From Megaleporinus macrocephalus (Eukaryota; Chordata; Actinopteri; Characiformes; Anostomidae): a stretch of DNA of 64,000 nt. The DNA is taken from contig CM038714.1 of NCBI GenBank assembly GCA_021613375.1, forward strand, positions 40,697,123 through 40,761,122, read 5' to 3'. The notes beneath the pieces are model-generated. The model was not told the DNA's origin. It ran no database searches and saw only the letters and a program-made list of their open reading frames with translations. This document shows positions 25,023-36,700 of this stretch, piece by piece. The translations under genes were made by a program, and so were the position numbers. Numbering within the stretch: the stretch's first letter is position 1; every line of letters begins with the position of its first letter.

Positions 25023-25345
25023 AACCAGGACTTCACTCACACAGTGGATTTTCAGCGGCATATAAAACCCCATGTTGAAACCCATTTACACCTCGTGATG
25101 ACTGCAGAGAAGCATGCACGTCCACCACCTGCAATTCTTTTTTTGAGCCGAATTTGCGTCTTTGAAAACAGTCTCGCTGCCCATCAATATTTTAGCACAT
25201 CAGAAAGGCTCTCGCATCATCTGAGGATTCATACGGCCGCGTGATAGAACCACTCTGGGTTTCCTTCACCATCTCCGATGTGTGATAGATGTCACTCCTG
25301 CATGAAAGACTACATGACAGGCAGCATGTGTAGCACTGTGGACCA
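25023..25345 (+). pseudogene. C2H2 zinc-finger protein remnant
   Basis: In one plus frame two segments match the second half of a C2H2 finger exactly: F-x5-F-x2-H-x3-H (FTHTVDFQRHIKPH, from about 25032) and F-x5-L-x2-H-x3-H followed by T (FSTSERLSHHLRIHT, ending near 25238). The paired cysteines expected upstream of each are missing or out of register. After a stop at about 25243, another frame contains a C-x2-C motif (CDRC). This reads as a decayed multi-finger exon or retrocopy. The parent gene was not identified, and a chance match is possible. Confidence 0.4.
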
Positions 25346-25499
25346 CAGAACGCATTGTTTGTAGCTGGGGTTTTAGCACATTGTGTACACTTACTAGAGC
25401 TCTGTCTCGCTGGTGCAGTTACACACTGTAGCCAATACGTTGATGCAGGTCCAAAAAATACCGGCCTGTGTAAAGAAGACAGACCACCTTTCCTTTTTA

Positions 25500-26245
25500 A
25501 ACTCAATTCCAAAAAAGGTTGGAACAGTAAATCAAATGTAGAATAAAACCAGAAAGTAGTGCTTAGTAAACTCAATAGCACACAGAAAAGAGATTTAACA
25601 TTTTCTCATTATTTATTTTTATACACTAATTCCAAATTGGCTGCCTATAACGCATTCCCGAAAAGTTAGGACAGAGGCAACGTAAGACTGGGAATAGTCC
25701 AGCAGTTGAAGAACCATGTTTCTCAACACGGCTGCAAGGAATTTAGGCATTTCTTTCATCTATGATCCACAACTTTATTCAAACGTTCAGAGAAACTAAA
25801 GAAATGTGTGTGTGTAAAGGACAAGGCATAAAATGAAAATTAAATGTCCGTGACCTTCCATCCCTCAGACGGCACTGCATTCAAATCAGACACCCTTTTG
25901 TAATGAACAGAACCATAAGAGCTCCCTTCTCAGTACAACACAGCTGGTGGACTGCACCTACAAAGGCAAGTTACAACTCAGCCAAAGCCATATAGGAACA
26001 TCCAGAAACCCTGCAGACGTCTCCGACCTAAGACACGTCTGAAATGGACAGACTGTCCATCTCAGACTGTCCAACTGTTTTTGGAAATAATGGCCAATAT
26101 GTTCTTTGGGCCAAAGAGGAAAAAGACCACCCTGACTGTCACCAACACTTGCTACTGCAGTGTATTATGAAGCACAATTTAGGACAACGGAGGCCTCGGA
26201 CTGCTGAGCAGTTGTAGTGTTAACTCAAGCAAGAGCCTCAATCAT
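25500..26245 (+). mobile_element. Tc1-like transposon remnant
   Basis: The left part, AATTCCAAAAAAGGTTGGAAC, resembles the ends of a fish transposon family I recall. Further in, one frame reads VFGNNGQYVLWAKEEKDHPD (about 26080-26140), matching the Tc1-type transposase pattern around the catalytic domain. Frames are broken by stops and indels, and a central block seems deleted between HPDC and a tail coding KHN..QRRPRTAEQL. It is non-functional. Family assignment rests on motif recall, not on a search. Confidence 0.65.
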
Positions 26246-27860
26246 AATCCGATAGTCCTGCTTCGCGTCTGCATTACAGGGATAGTACGCAGCTTCGTCT
26301 CGAACTCCTTTCCTGATGTGGAGCCAGTCTATTTGTTCACTTTCTCACCTGACTGATCAGTCCAGAGGTTTCTTATTAGAATGGGGAGATGCTCTGGTAT
26401 TCTCATTTTCCTGAGGACATCCCATCGTTTTAGGTGGTCAACACAGTCGACAACTGTCCTGTAGTCAATGAGGACAAGTTGACTTTCTTCTTCAGCTTCT
26501 TAGCTTTTAAGTGATCTAGTATCCGGTCTTTGGTCCTGGGATATAAACTGACCTTGATTGAGATGGCCAGGTTGAGATGTTTACTGAGATCTGTTGGCAT
26601 AACTTGGTCAGCACTTTACCCGAACCTTTTTCAGAATCTTGAAACATTTCCCATTCCAGTGTTATTGATTCCTGTGGCCTTCTTCTTTGGCTATGCTCTC
26701 AGGGTCTGTGTGGCTTTTTCCTTTTTTTAGTGGTAAAGGTGTGTTTGGGTAGTAAACATCAAACATCTCTTGGCAATTGACATCTTCGTTGTAGAGTTCT
26801 TTTGTTTCTTCTGTTTTTTAGGGTGTGCTTTATCTGTTATGTCCATTGGCACCTGTTAAGAAGACCATGGCTGTTTCCCCATGTATGGTCCCTTTTTTAA
26901 TATCTTTACAAACATTGTTGTAGTCCTTGTCTAGTCCTCCAGACTAGTCCTTATCCTTCCTGGCAGTCCTCTGGAATTTACTGTCTAGTTCTCTTAAAAG
27001 GTCTTTGAGCTTCTTTGTCCTTTACTCTTCTTTGCAATCTCCACTCCAGGTTTCATACTTTCTCCGTTTTCTCTGATTCTTCTTTGAGTTCCTTCTTTAG
27101 CTCATCTGGGTGTCTGTCAACGTCCAGCATTTGAAATGGATTCCTGATGATTTCTTTGAAGACGGCCGGCATGTTTTCCGGACCATATTTGATCAAACAT
27201 CTGATTGTTTTTGGTTTTCCTTAAAGCCTGCACAACAATAGTTTCAGATCAGTTTCACAATCAGCTCCAGGCCATGTCTTTGCACTGAAAATGGATCTCT
27301 TCCATCGTTTGGCGCGAAGAACATACACCGGTCAGTTTCTATGGACTCCATCTGGTATATCCAGGTGTACCAACGTCATTTTAGTTGCTTGAAAACTGTA
27401 TTAGTAATGAAAAGAAAGTGACTGTACTTGCAGAAGCATTCCAAGTTCAGACTGTGATTTTGTTTTTGTGCTTTTGCATTCTATTTTCTCACTTGTCAAC
27501 TTCTGTAACTTCCCAAAAGCTTTGATCTAGCTACGTCATGTGTACAAGCTGCACTTGGAGGCATGTTCAACTCTTCCTTAGTAACAAGTTAAATGCTTTC
27601 TGACCTCCGGGTTCCATGTTCTGTTGTGTCTATTCATCTGGTTTTCTTGGTAAAGTACAGCAGTGGTTTACCATCACCTTCTTCTAAGCAGTTGAACAGA
27701 TGTCTTTGCTGTCTTCACCTCTGATCATTTACCAATAACATCGTCCTATACTGCTGCAGCCCAACACAGGTGGTGGGTTTAGTCTGGCAAGATCTTCCTG
27801 CCATGGGAGACCCTGAAAGGAGTCCAGGCAGCATAGCTCTTTCCTTCTCAGCTGCATTAA
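26246..27860 (-). mobile_element. RTE-like LINE remnant (endonuclease to RT)
   Basis: On the minus strand, in order: endonuclease C-terminal motifs such as LFITNTVFKQ and RWYTW (about 27400-27350); a segment KVLTKLCQQI (about 26600); and a reverse-transcriptase segment LVLIDYRTVVDCVDHLKRWD ending in IPEHLPILIRNLW (about 26480-26350), then DWLHIRKGVR (about 26330). The order and wording fit RTE/BovB-type LINEs. Stops and frameshifts are frequent, and the 3' half is missing: the element stops where the Tc1-like remnant begins. Confidence 0.8.
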
Positions 27861-28540
27861 AGCCTGAAGGATAAACAATTTAATGGCCTATTTACTGGAA
27901 ATCAAACAAATTAAAGGAGGTTTATGACGTCTTTCACAGTAGTGCAATTCAAGCATCTACACCGGAGCATACGGGAGGACTCTAGCGGCTGATATTTCTG
28001 TTCCTCACATTAAAGATGTCTTTGCAAAGGTTTAGGCCTAAAATGCCAGCCAATCGCAAGCTAGAAAACAGCTGGGTAAACAAACGAACACGCTCCTGTT
28101 CATCAGCTGTGCAGCAAAACTGAGTCTGTATAATGTCTGTAGAACTTGGTTGTCATCTGTGAGCACTTCCCGTGTGTACTTCTGCTGAACAGCTCCACCA
28201 AGACTCTGGGAATGAAGGACGGTCATGAGCAAGCTTCAGCGGTCACTGCCGCAGCACTCGTGTCATGCAAGAGGGAGTCAATGTGTTTTGGGGAAAAGGA
28301 CAGTTGAGTAACACTGGAGCGATTTCAGAGCAAGAGAGAAAACACAGACACGCCGACTCTACGAAAAGCCGCTCTGCATCCAGACCAAAGTCATTCTGCT
28401 GCCACTCCGCACCGCTCACATGCTCAGATGTACACAAGCACAAAATGCTACGCAAACATTGGTCTCGCACATCGAAAACGTTTTAGTCATCGCATTCTGA
28501 GCGTTGCAGCGAAGGACCCTTTATCTTCTGGTCAACACTC
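27861..28540. other. Non-coding stretch
   Basis: No supported gene. Overlapping short frames on both strands at about 28040-28490 have no splice or family support. Confidence 0.45.
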
Positions 28541-28831
28541 ATGGCCTGTGTATTAGCAAGAACCTGGTGATACAATACATATCATGATACAGGGGTTACA
28601 ATTTAAAATATTTCAATATATTGCGATACTGTAAACAAGGTGATTCTTTTTATGAACCTAATTTTACAAAAACTGTGATATAAGAAACACACCAGCTAAA
28701 ATACTCCTGATTCACGTTGAACTGTAAGAGCCTAACGGCTGAAGATAGACGGCACAACTGCTAATTGGCCAATCAATAAATTATCACAAACCACAATATT
28801 ACTCCAGTGTATCAATTTTTTCTTACACTAC
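28541..28831 (-). mobile_element. hAT-like MITE, family A, minus-strand copy 6
   Basis: An inverted, shortened and more diverged family A copy: it starts with CTGTGTATTAGCAAGAACCT (complement of the family's right end) and ends TTTTTTCTTACACTA (complement of the left end). The flanks do not match each other. It is the only minus-oriented family A copy seen. Confidence 0.7.
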
Positions 28832-29116
28832 TAACTGTTTGCTAAGTCTTTTGCTGGAACTGGATGTATAAATGTATGATACATCATCGCCTCTTCATTT
28901 CAAAAGTATGAGCAAAGTATATTGCGCTTATCTAACGTTTAGTTGTTGCAGCTGTTGGAATAAACGCAAAAACATAAATAATATAGCTGCTTTGACTTTG
29001 GCTCTATCATTTTATCATGACTTAAATGAGACACTAACATAAGAGCTTTGGGTGAGTTCACACTGCAGGACAGTCTGCTTGCAATGGGATGGTCAGTCTT
29101 TTGCATTTCTGCTAAA

Positions 29117-29164
29117 TATATATATATATATATATATATAGAAGGTGGCAGTAGTGTGTGTGTT

Positions 29165-29207
<43 letters not shown>

Positions 29208-29221
29208 TACTGCCACCTTCT
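29117..29221. repeat. AT/GT microsatellite bounded by 16-bp inverted repeats
   Basis: AGAAGGTGGCAGTAGT (29140-29155) and its exact reverse complement (29206-29221) enclose GT and TA dinucleotide runs. A further TA run lies outside the left arm (about 29117-29139). The open frame across it is an artefact of the microsatellite. Confidence 0.9.
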
Positions 29222-32200
29222 AAAGGAGTTATAGCACCAAGTTAGAAGTCTTAACCTCTACCATTTTGTATGACCCTTGACTGCTCTTACTAATTGAGTT
29301 TCCTGCATTCTTTTATTTACATAAATTTGCCCCCAATGCACCCAATTTCATTCTGTTTGCTATACGTCAACAAATGACTGTGGAAAGCTATCAAGTCTGG
29401 AAACGAACTGCAGTCAGCTTAAATTACTGTGATCAGGCCCCGTAATATTCGCTAACATCATCAATGGCCTTGGTCAATGGTCAAGCTTAATGTTATTGGG
29501 GTGCTGGACTACCCCTAACCTGGCCGCAAGTCTAAAAACACTCAATTACATGCGTAACAACCAATACAGTTCTGTAACAACAGTGCAAGTGCTTTGGCCC
29601 TTGTTAAAAAGAAATAGGTCGGGCCACGGCCCAGGTGACCTCACACTGCACAGTCCACCTTTTCCTCATTTACTTTTTGCTCACTTCATTATCGAGCCAC
29701 TCTGCAAATAGGAAAATGCCTCCCCCAGCAGTACTGGTGGCATGCTGTGCAACCTCAAAGGAAAATCCAAGACTTGTACGCTGCAGTGCTGCTGACGAAA
29801 ACGAAGATGCTGCAGTAAAGCACCCACGGGATCGTTCTATTAGCTGCTGAAGGTCTATACGGTGCGCTGTAATATATACTAGTCCCGCTCTCATTTAATA
29901 AGATCCAGAGCGTTTGATCTTTGCACAGCTCTTCTGTTTACGCTCGTATACTTGGAGGCAAAAATGACACATGAACTTTAGCAACACTGGGGAGCGGAAA
30001 AAAAACACAATTACAGGCAGGGAATATAAACCAGTTTCAGTTTCTGCCAAGCGTGGTTGGAGAAAGAGTTTAGTGCAAAGTGAAAAGATCAGATAAGATT
30101 ATACGGGCTTCCCCTGAGCTGTGTTTCCAACCCTGAGATAAGCCTGGGAGCAGCATAACCAACCATCTTTTCAGCAGCTCTGCACCAAGAAAAATGGGGC
30201 TGTAAACTCGGTGGTTTGAAGTTTTCGCATCTGGACAAAGAGGACTGGGATTTTGTTTGAGACGGATATCTGTGAAACCAAGCTTATGTGGAAACGTTAA
30301 ACAGACTTTAAAGGAATATTTCGCTGATGTAGTCGCACAGCTAAGACGAGCTCAGCATCTGAAGTTCTCACCTATTTGGGCATTGTGCCCAAATGACACA
30401 TGTGTTTGGTTTGTAGATGTAATGTTGACAGCAGTACCAATATTTGATATTTTTTATATTTAAGAATATCTCTGTTTTTACGATTGGTAGTCACAGTGTT
30501 ACCGTTGGCATCCAGTCTTTAATTAAAGCAGTGGGAGCTCACGGGTTAACCGCATTTGTGTATGTATGTGTGTGTTCCAGGGACACCAGCGCTGCTGTAA
30601 TGATTCCCTGGCTCTCGGTTTGATGTTTGCATGTAAACACCACGTGAGGAGCTTCTCCGCTGGCCCTTCAGCTATGGGCCAGACTGGCAGCTCGCTGTGG
30701 TCAGCAACAAGGCCACAAGCTGACGTGGCAAAGCGAGCCAGAAACATGAAGGGCAGGAATCGGCTTCAGCACAAAAGCCCTCTCTCACTTTCTCCCACCA
30801 AGCCTGCACCAATCACACCTCCTGACAGCAAGCCCCTCGCCCATGACTACAAAACACAGGAATCCAGCTCACAGCGCAACACCAATACAATCCCAACATC
30901 AAATACAAAGTCATTAGTTGGAATAATACAGCCACCCACACTACGGCTACACGATATGGACAAAATACTAATACTTAAATAATTAATACAAATATTGCAA
31001 TAAAAACTCAACTAAACTAAAGCTGAACCAAAGAAAGTGTATTTTTCTTGTTAGTTCACATCCTTGGTCACATTAAGCTAAACCCATTGTGCCATGTCAG
31101 TCACTCAAAAGATAAATACTGGTTTTCTGTCATCTCTGATGGAGGCACAGCGACGTTTGCCTGCCTCTAAATACCTAATTCTGTTTTAGGTCGCAGCACT
31201 GTGTTCCAGCAGTAGAGAAAAATATACTATATCATCATAAGATAATATATCATCATGACATGTTTTCACTCCTTGTTCGCTGGTTTCCTTTCCCACCACT
31301 ATGACCCATCACCCAGCAAGAACACCAGCCATCAACTCTCTTCCCGGCTGCACAAACATATACACAAACAAATATACAAACTGTGTCAGTTGGTTTACCT
31401 GCTGGAGACCGGCTCCTTTCTTTTCATCAATTAACCCTTATGCTGTTCTGCACATATGTTAAATATTTACTTACTTATTTTAACAATAACCTGCGCTAGA
31501 ATCTTTGTTTCCTTTTAGTTTATGCCTGTAAGAAAAGCAAAAGCAATGCAGATGCTAAAAGGTTAGCCTGCTGTTGGTTAGATTCAATTAAATTAAAATT
31601 CAAGCTTTCAATTCCTATCTTTTTACACATTATACCCCAACCACAATTATTTCCAACCCAGTCACCCTGTTATTCTGGAAAATGTGTTATAATAATGAAG
31701 AAAAACGTGTTCTGGTTTTTTTATTTAAGCTTAGCCTATATTTCGCCTACAAAGCCTCCTACACAGCTAAGGTAAATATATAGAAAATGTAAATGAATTA
31801 AATTAAATAAATCAAGTATCAGTAAAATCATTGTATTACCATGCCCGTCCTTAAATATGCTAATTTTTCAATTTAAGAGTTGTATTGAACTTAAATGCAA
31901 GCAGAATATTATTTTAACAAGAAAAAAACAAAACAGATTTAAGAGAAGAGAAGCTTCCGGACATTTTTTGTACAGCACCGGAACTTCTCTGGAACCACCA
32001 CACCAGTAAGATCATCACATTTGAGTTAACGGCTAAAAATGGGTTCGAATGGCATGGACAGTGGGAGTGTCTGATTTGACTGGATCTCTGTGGAGTTTAC
32101 ACACCACTCACGCACAAGGCTCTTGACAGACGTAAGACGTGTGTCTGGTGCAGCAGATGTGGAAGCGTAGCTGTTGAGATAAAAATGCCTCTATAATGGT

Positions 32201-32390
32201 GGTCAGGAAAGCCCTATTAAAAATACATCAGTGAATCAGTAATGTAACATACCTGAAGATTAGACTACACCATCCTGAACAAAATCATTTACTTTGTTGG
32301 AATGCATGAACAGCTTGACTCATCAAATCACCCATGGTTCACCTCCCAGCAGGGGGAGGCAGTGAAATCTGCTTACAAACTGCCCTATAT
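29222..32390. other. Long non-coding stretch
   Basis: No splice-supported exon. A 138-codon plus frame at 30566-30982 has an upstream TTCCAG but no recognisable domain. At about 30942, TACGGCTACACGATATGGAC resembles a decayed hAT terminus. The rest is AT-rich and unremarkable. Confidence 0.4.
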
Positions 32391-32530
32391 ATACATTATA
32401 TTTTACATTAATACATTATATTTTACATTAATACATTATATTTTACATTAATACATTATATTTTACATTAATACATTATATTTTACATTAATACATTATA
32501 TTTTACATTAAAACATTATATTTTTGCAAT
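32391..32530. repeat. 20-bp minisatellite, about 6.5 copies
   Basis: Tandem copies of ATACATTATATTTTACATTA, nearly identical until the last unit, then fading into AT-rich sequence. Confidence 0.95.
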
Positions 32531-33070
32531 ATAAAATAAAATATTTGCAATAAAAAATATTTAGTATTACAGGCATTTAACCTCATATTACTTCAAATCG
32601 CATCACAGGTCTATTTATTTTTAAGCGTATGATATTTTTACACTTAGAAGCTGACATGAGGACTTGGCATGTAAGCCGAGCAGCCTTTTATTAGTCAATC
32701 GATTAAAATCTATTACTCAGGAGGGCAAAGAAATGATTTAGTCATAAGCACGTAGGTCCCATAAGGAGTAAACCCAGATTACAGTTCAGTTTGCTGTACA
32801 ACTGCTTAAAATTCTACTTATGTGAGATGCTAGTGTGAACATTTTCCACTTCATGAGCCTAAAAGGAAAACACTCTGCTAATAAGAATATTTGTAGGCGA
32901 GGTTGCTAACAGCATTTAGTTCCTCTGTGTTCAAGGCTGCTGCTGACTGTAAACCAAAAGTAGCTAAAAACACTGCAATTAAAAAAAAAAAAAGCTTTCA
33001 GGATGCTCACAGCACACAGATGAAACACTGTGATTGGTTCAATCTCCTTATATTTTAGTCTAGTACCAAC

Positions 33071-33706
33071 CAGGGTTATTATCGCTAACGAAAACGAATG
33101 AAATAATGAAAACTGAAATTGAGTAAACATTTTTGTTAACTGAAATAAATAAAAAAAGGCAATTAAAAGACAACAACGATAACTAACTGGAACTGTATTA
33201 TGCGTTTACAAATCTAACTAAAACATAATGAAATTATAGATGGAAAGCAGCTGGTTAGTTAATACGCAGGAACACCGCAAACGTGAGGATGTATTGGTGA
33301 ATGTGTTTATTGAAACTGGGATGTTCACACGACTATGTGACTCGATTGACTTCATAAAGTTTAACATTTCACTCGAACCAAAATTCAACTTACCCGGTGC
33401 TGCAAGAGTGAATAACCTTATTGGAGCTAAGATGGAAAAGGAGATCAAACATTTTTTTTAAATGGTATCTTTTGTTGACTTTCTATTACACAATACTTAC
33501 TCTGACTTTTGAATAGCACAATGTATAAAAAAAACTAAAACTAATATTAGAACTAATGAAAACTAAACTAAAACTAAGCATTAAAAAATAACAATAATAA
33601 AAACTAACAAACCCACTCTAAAAACTAATTAAAACTAACTGAATTAGAGTCATAATGAAATAAAAAACTAAACTATAATTAAAAATCCAAAACTATTATA
33701 ACCTTG
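33071..33706 (+). mobile_element. hAT-like element, family E, with transposase remnant
   Basis: 636 bp from CAGGGTTATTATCGCTAACG to AACTATTATAACCTTG, flanked by a perfect 8-bp target duplication, GTACCAAC. The ends are rich in AACTAAAACTAA-type sequence. In the middle a short frame (33240-33461) contains ISLEPKFNLPGAARVNNLI, which resembles the hAT pattern of an aromatic or Pro-Pro spaced motif before the transposase core. It is too short to be active, and I treat it as a relic of the autonomous parent. Confidence 0.88.
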
Positions 33707-33714
33707 GTACCAAC

Positions 33715-36700
33715 ACCAGTACTGCAATACTGATTACATAGAGTGACAGTGAATGTGTTGAATAGCAGGTGTTTTCGATTCTGACTGTGTAGTGTCAGGA
33801 ATCACAGGCCAAACACAGTGTTATTCATATATAAACTATCCAAGCTCAGCTTTTAAAGGCAAGTTTGGCAGAAAAAAAACACTATATACACTGTTTCCCT
33901 TGAAATGTAGTTCACATCACAATTGATATCCGACATTAGCTTATTGTAATTCTTTTAATAATAAAAACTTATGGCCCACCAGTTAGCACAGTGCAAACTG
34001 CACACCTAAATCATTATCATGCTTGCCTTAGGGGTGTCAAGTAATCTCAAATAGACTTTGGGATTATGTGTTTCTGGTTTTTGACACTGTATGACACATA
34101 AGAATATCCATTATAAGACAAAAAAACATTAATTACAGAACAAGAAATCTAATAAAATCAATAAAACTAGACAGGAACAACAAAAATTTATACCAATAGA
34201 TAATTCCATCCTAAGTCTACATGCATTGTTTAATAGGAATGGTCCAATTTCACACACAATGATGAAAAAAAGAAAGCGCCGACAACAGAAAGACACATTA
34301 TAGCCTATGGGCTCCATTCCTAATGCCAAGTGTCAGCTAGAGGGGTATAAAGCCCCTCAGCATTCTCTGGTGTAGGGCTTCACCCAGTACCGCTGGGATG
34401 AGCTGGAGTGTTTGGAATCCAGAACTAGTCCTTCAACATCAGTACCTGACCTCACTAATGTTCTCGTGGCTAAATGCAACCAAATTCTCACCAGAATGTT
34501 AAGCTAATGTTAAACCTCTTTATAAAAAAAAAAGAGGATAAAGTCCCTGTAAGTACAGTTCACCTAGATATAATCCATGTTCTAAACATGTGCCTTCACG
34601 CCAACTTAAGAACTGCAGTGCTAAGAAGATAAAACATTGCTACGGTTAAATGACTTTCAATTCAATTACACAAACATACACAGGAACTGTCTACAGTGCC
34701 TGAAAGAAAGAGTGCGACGGTGTGACTGGAATAGAAATGACCGAATACCGAATGATGCACTGATGTGGTTTATTGAGTCAATACCGGCACTCGTTCTGCA
34801 GCTTATTTGAATATTGACGTTTTATTTAAAGACCAATTCACATTCTATACGGTTTCTTAGGAGGTGAGGCTCCCATACATGTTTAATTGTTCTGGGTCAA
34901 ACACAAGCAAGGTTCTATTCTGATGAACTAACCTTAACACTATGAGAGCTACACAAATATTTCAACCTTGGCCGATATCGATTCAACATCTCAGATTTAA
35001 AGATCTAATATATACTCCAAACAACATACCACCAGAAAATAGACAGTCCTTCCCCACCTTCAATTCTTACCAGTCTATAAGAAACACTAAGTTCACAATC
35101 AGACTTAGTCAAAAGAGCCTCTCCAGCAGGGGAATGCAATGACAATGTTAACTCTTGTTTTGTTTCTATTTATATCACTTCTTTAGTTTCACTTGCCACT
35201 TCTTTGAACGTGAACGTGAATACTTGCAGAGAGCGGGTGGCAGCAGTCGCTATAATGTTTGCCAAGAGCTTCATTGTTGTGTGTACTCCTTTCACTAAGT
35301 ACCTGTCCTCGAATGATCTAAGCTGGAGCCGGACCTTCAACATGACTGAAAGGTGAGAATATGCCATCTGGACAGTGGAGGTCTTCGTCCTGTCAAGTTG
35401 GGACTGATGCGACTCAATGCTACCATGACTCCGTATCACCTCTTAAGATATTAAATGCAACAACGAGGCAGGTTGGGCCTGGATTAGCTTGGCAGCAACT
35501 GTTATTTCTTTATATTCTGTAGATACTTTTAATAACTTCACTTAACTCTGACACCTAACAGTTGTCCATCACTTTACAACCTCACGGGAAGAAATGCACG
35601 GCCAACATGACCTTACAGGATTGGATTAGATTCTTTCTCTCCTCAGCCAATCAGCGGTTCAGTATTTTTTTTTAGCTAATATCTCATATATATACTCATT
35701 TTCAACACCACAAATATACCATGTTTAAAGGAAGTGTAAACGTAAATACTCAGTCTAGCCACCAAGCACTGGTGAGTAGAACGTGGAACTCAGAGAAAGC
35801 TAGACATTTAGAGGACAAAACTGAACTTACAGGAAGGACTCGGAGAGGAACACTTACAGGAAGGGCACTGAAAGGCCATCAGCAGCTCAATGGCACTTTG
35901 TAGATCATCTGTGAGAAATCTGAGACAAACGGAAGACGCTATGACTCACTTAGGAGCCTAGCATGAATTGCTAATGCTGTAGGCCAACCGCTGGAGCAAA
36001 TGGAGGAAAGTAGAAAACAAATCATTTGCTTTCCAGCGAAACTCTCCTGGCAGAACTGATGTTTTTGCTGTACACTGCAGACTGGCTGGGAAGAAAAGCT
36101 GCACTTCTGTTATCTTGAGACGTGTTGGCTGATGGATTTGGAGGTGAATGACTAACTTTGGGCCAAAGCCATTAGCATGATAACTGCTCTGCTTTGTATT
36201 ACAGAACAAAGAGAGAAGTTTTAGAAATATATCACAGCATAAGAAAATATTTAGCTGTAATAGGGACGGTATTAATAACCTTACATACTGACCAGTTCGT
36301 TCCAAAGTCAGAGACCACCCTTCATTTACGTATTTATCAGTCAAACTGGACTCTGGGGTGGTTAGTCCATTGTTCTGAGAACACCAGCAGCTTCTTTGAT
36401 TCATTTGCAAACATCATTTTTTGCTGTCTCCATTTCTCAGTATAGGCTTCTTGACTGCTACACATCCTTTCAAACTTTTCTCAAAGATAAAAGCTTTACT
36501 GTTGATCTGGTGGTCACAGTTGTGGTGGTCTACCAGGTCTTGTTCGCTTGTTACATTTTACAAACAAAATGCAGAGTTCACCTGATCCCAACGTGGAACT
36601 GATGCACACATTTTAATTATCCCTTATTTCCAATGTTCTCTATATATTTTAAACATTTTCAACTCTATTTTTTTATCTACTTGGCTTTTTTCCTCTTCCT

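Noticed and set aside
30566..30982. 138-codon plus frame as a gene
   Set aside because: No recognised domain, no donor at a sensible place, and composition like the flanking non-coding DNA. It could be a lineage-specific exon, but nothing supports it.
35170..35439. 89-codon minus frame as an IQSEC exon
   Set aside because: No resemblance to IQ, Sec7 or PH regions and no paired splice sites.
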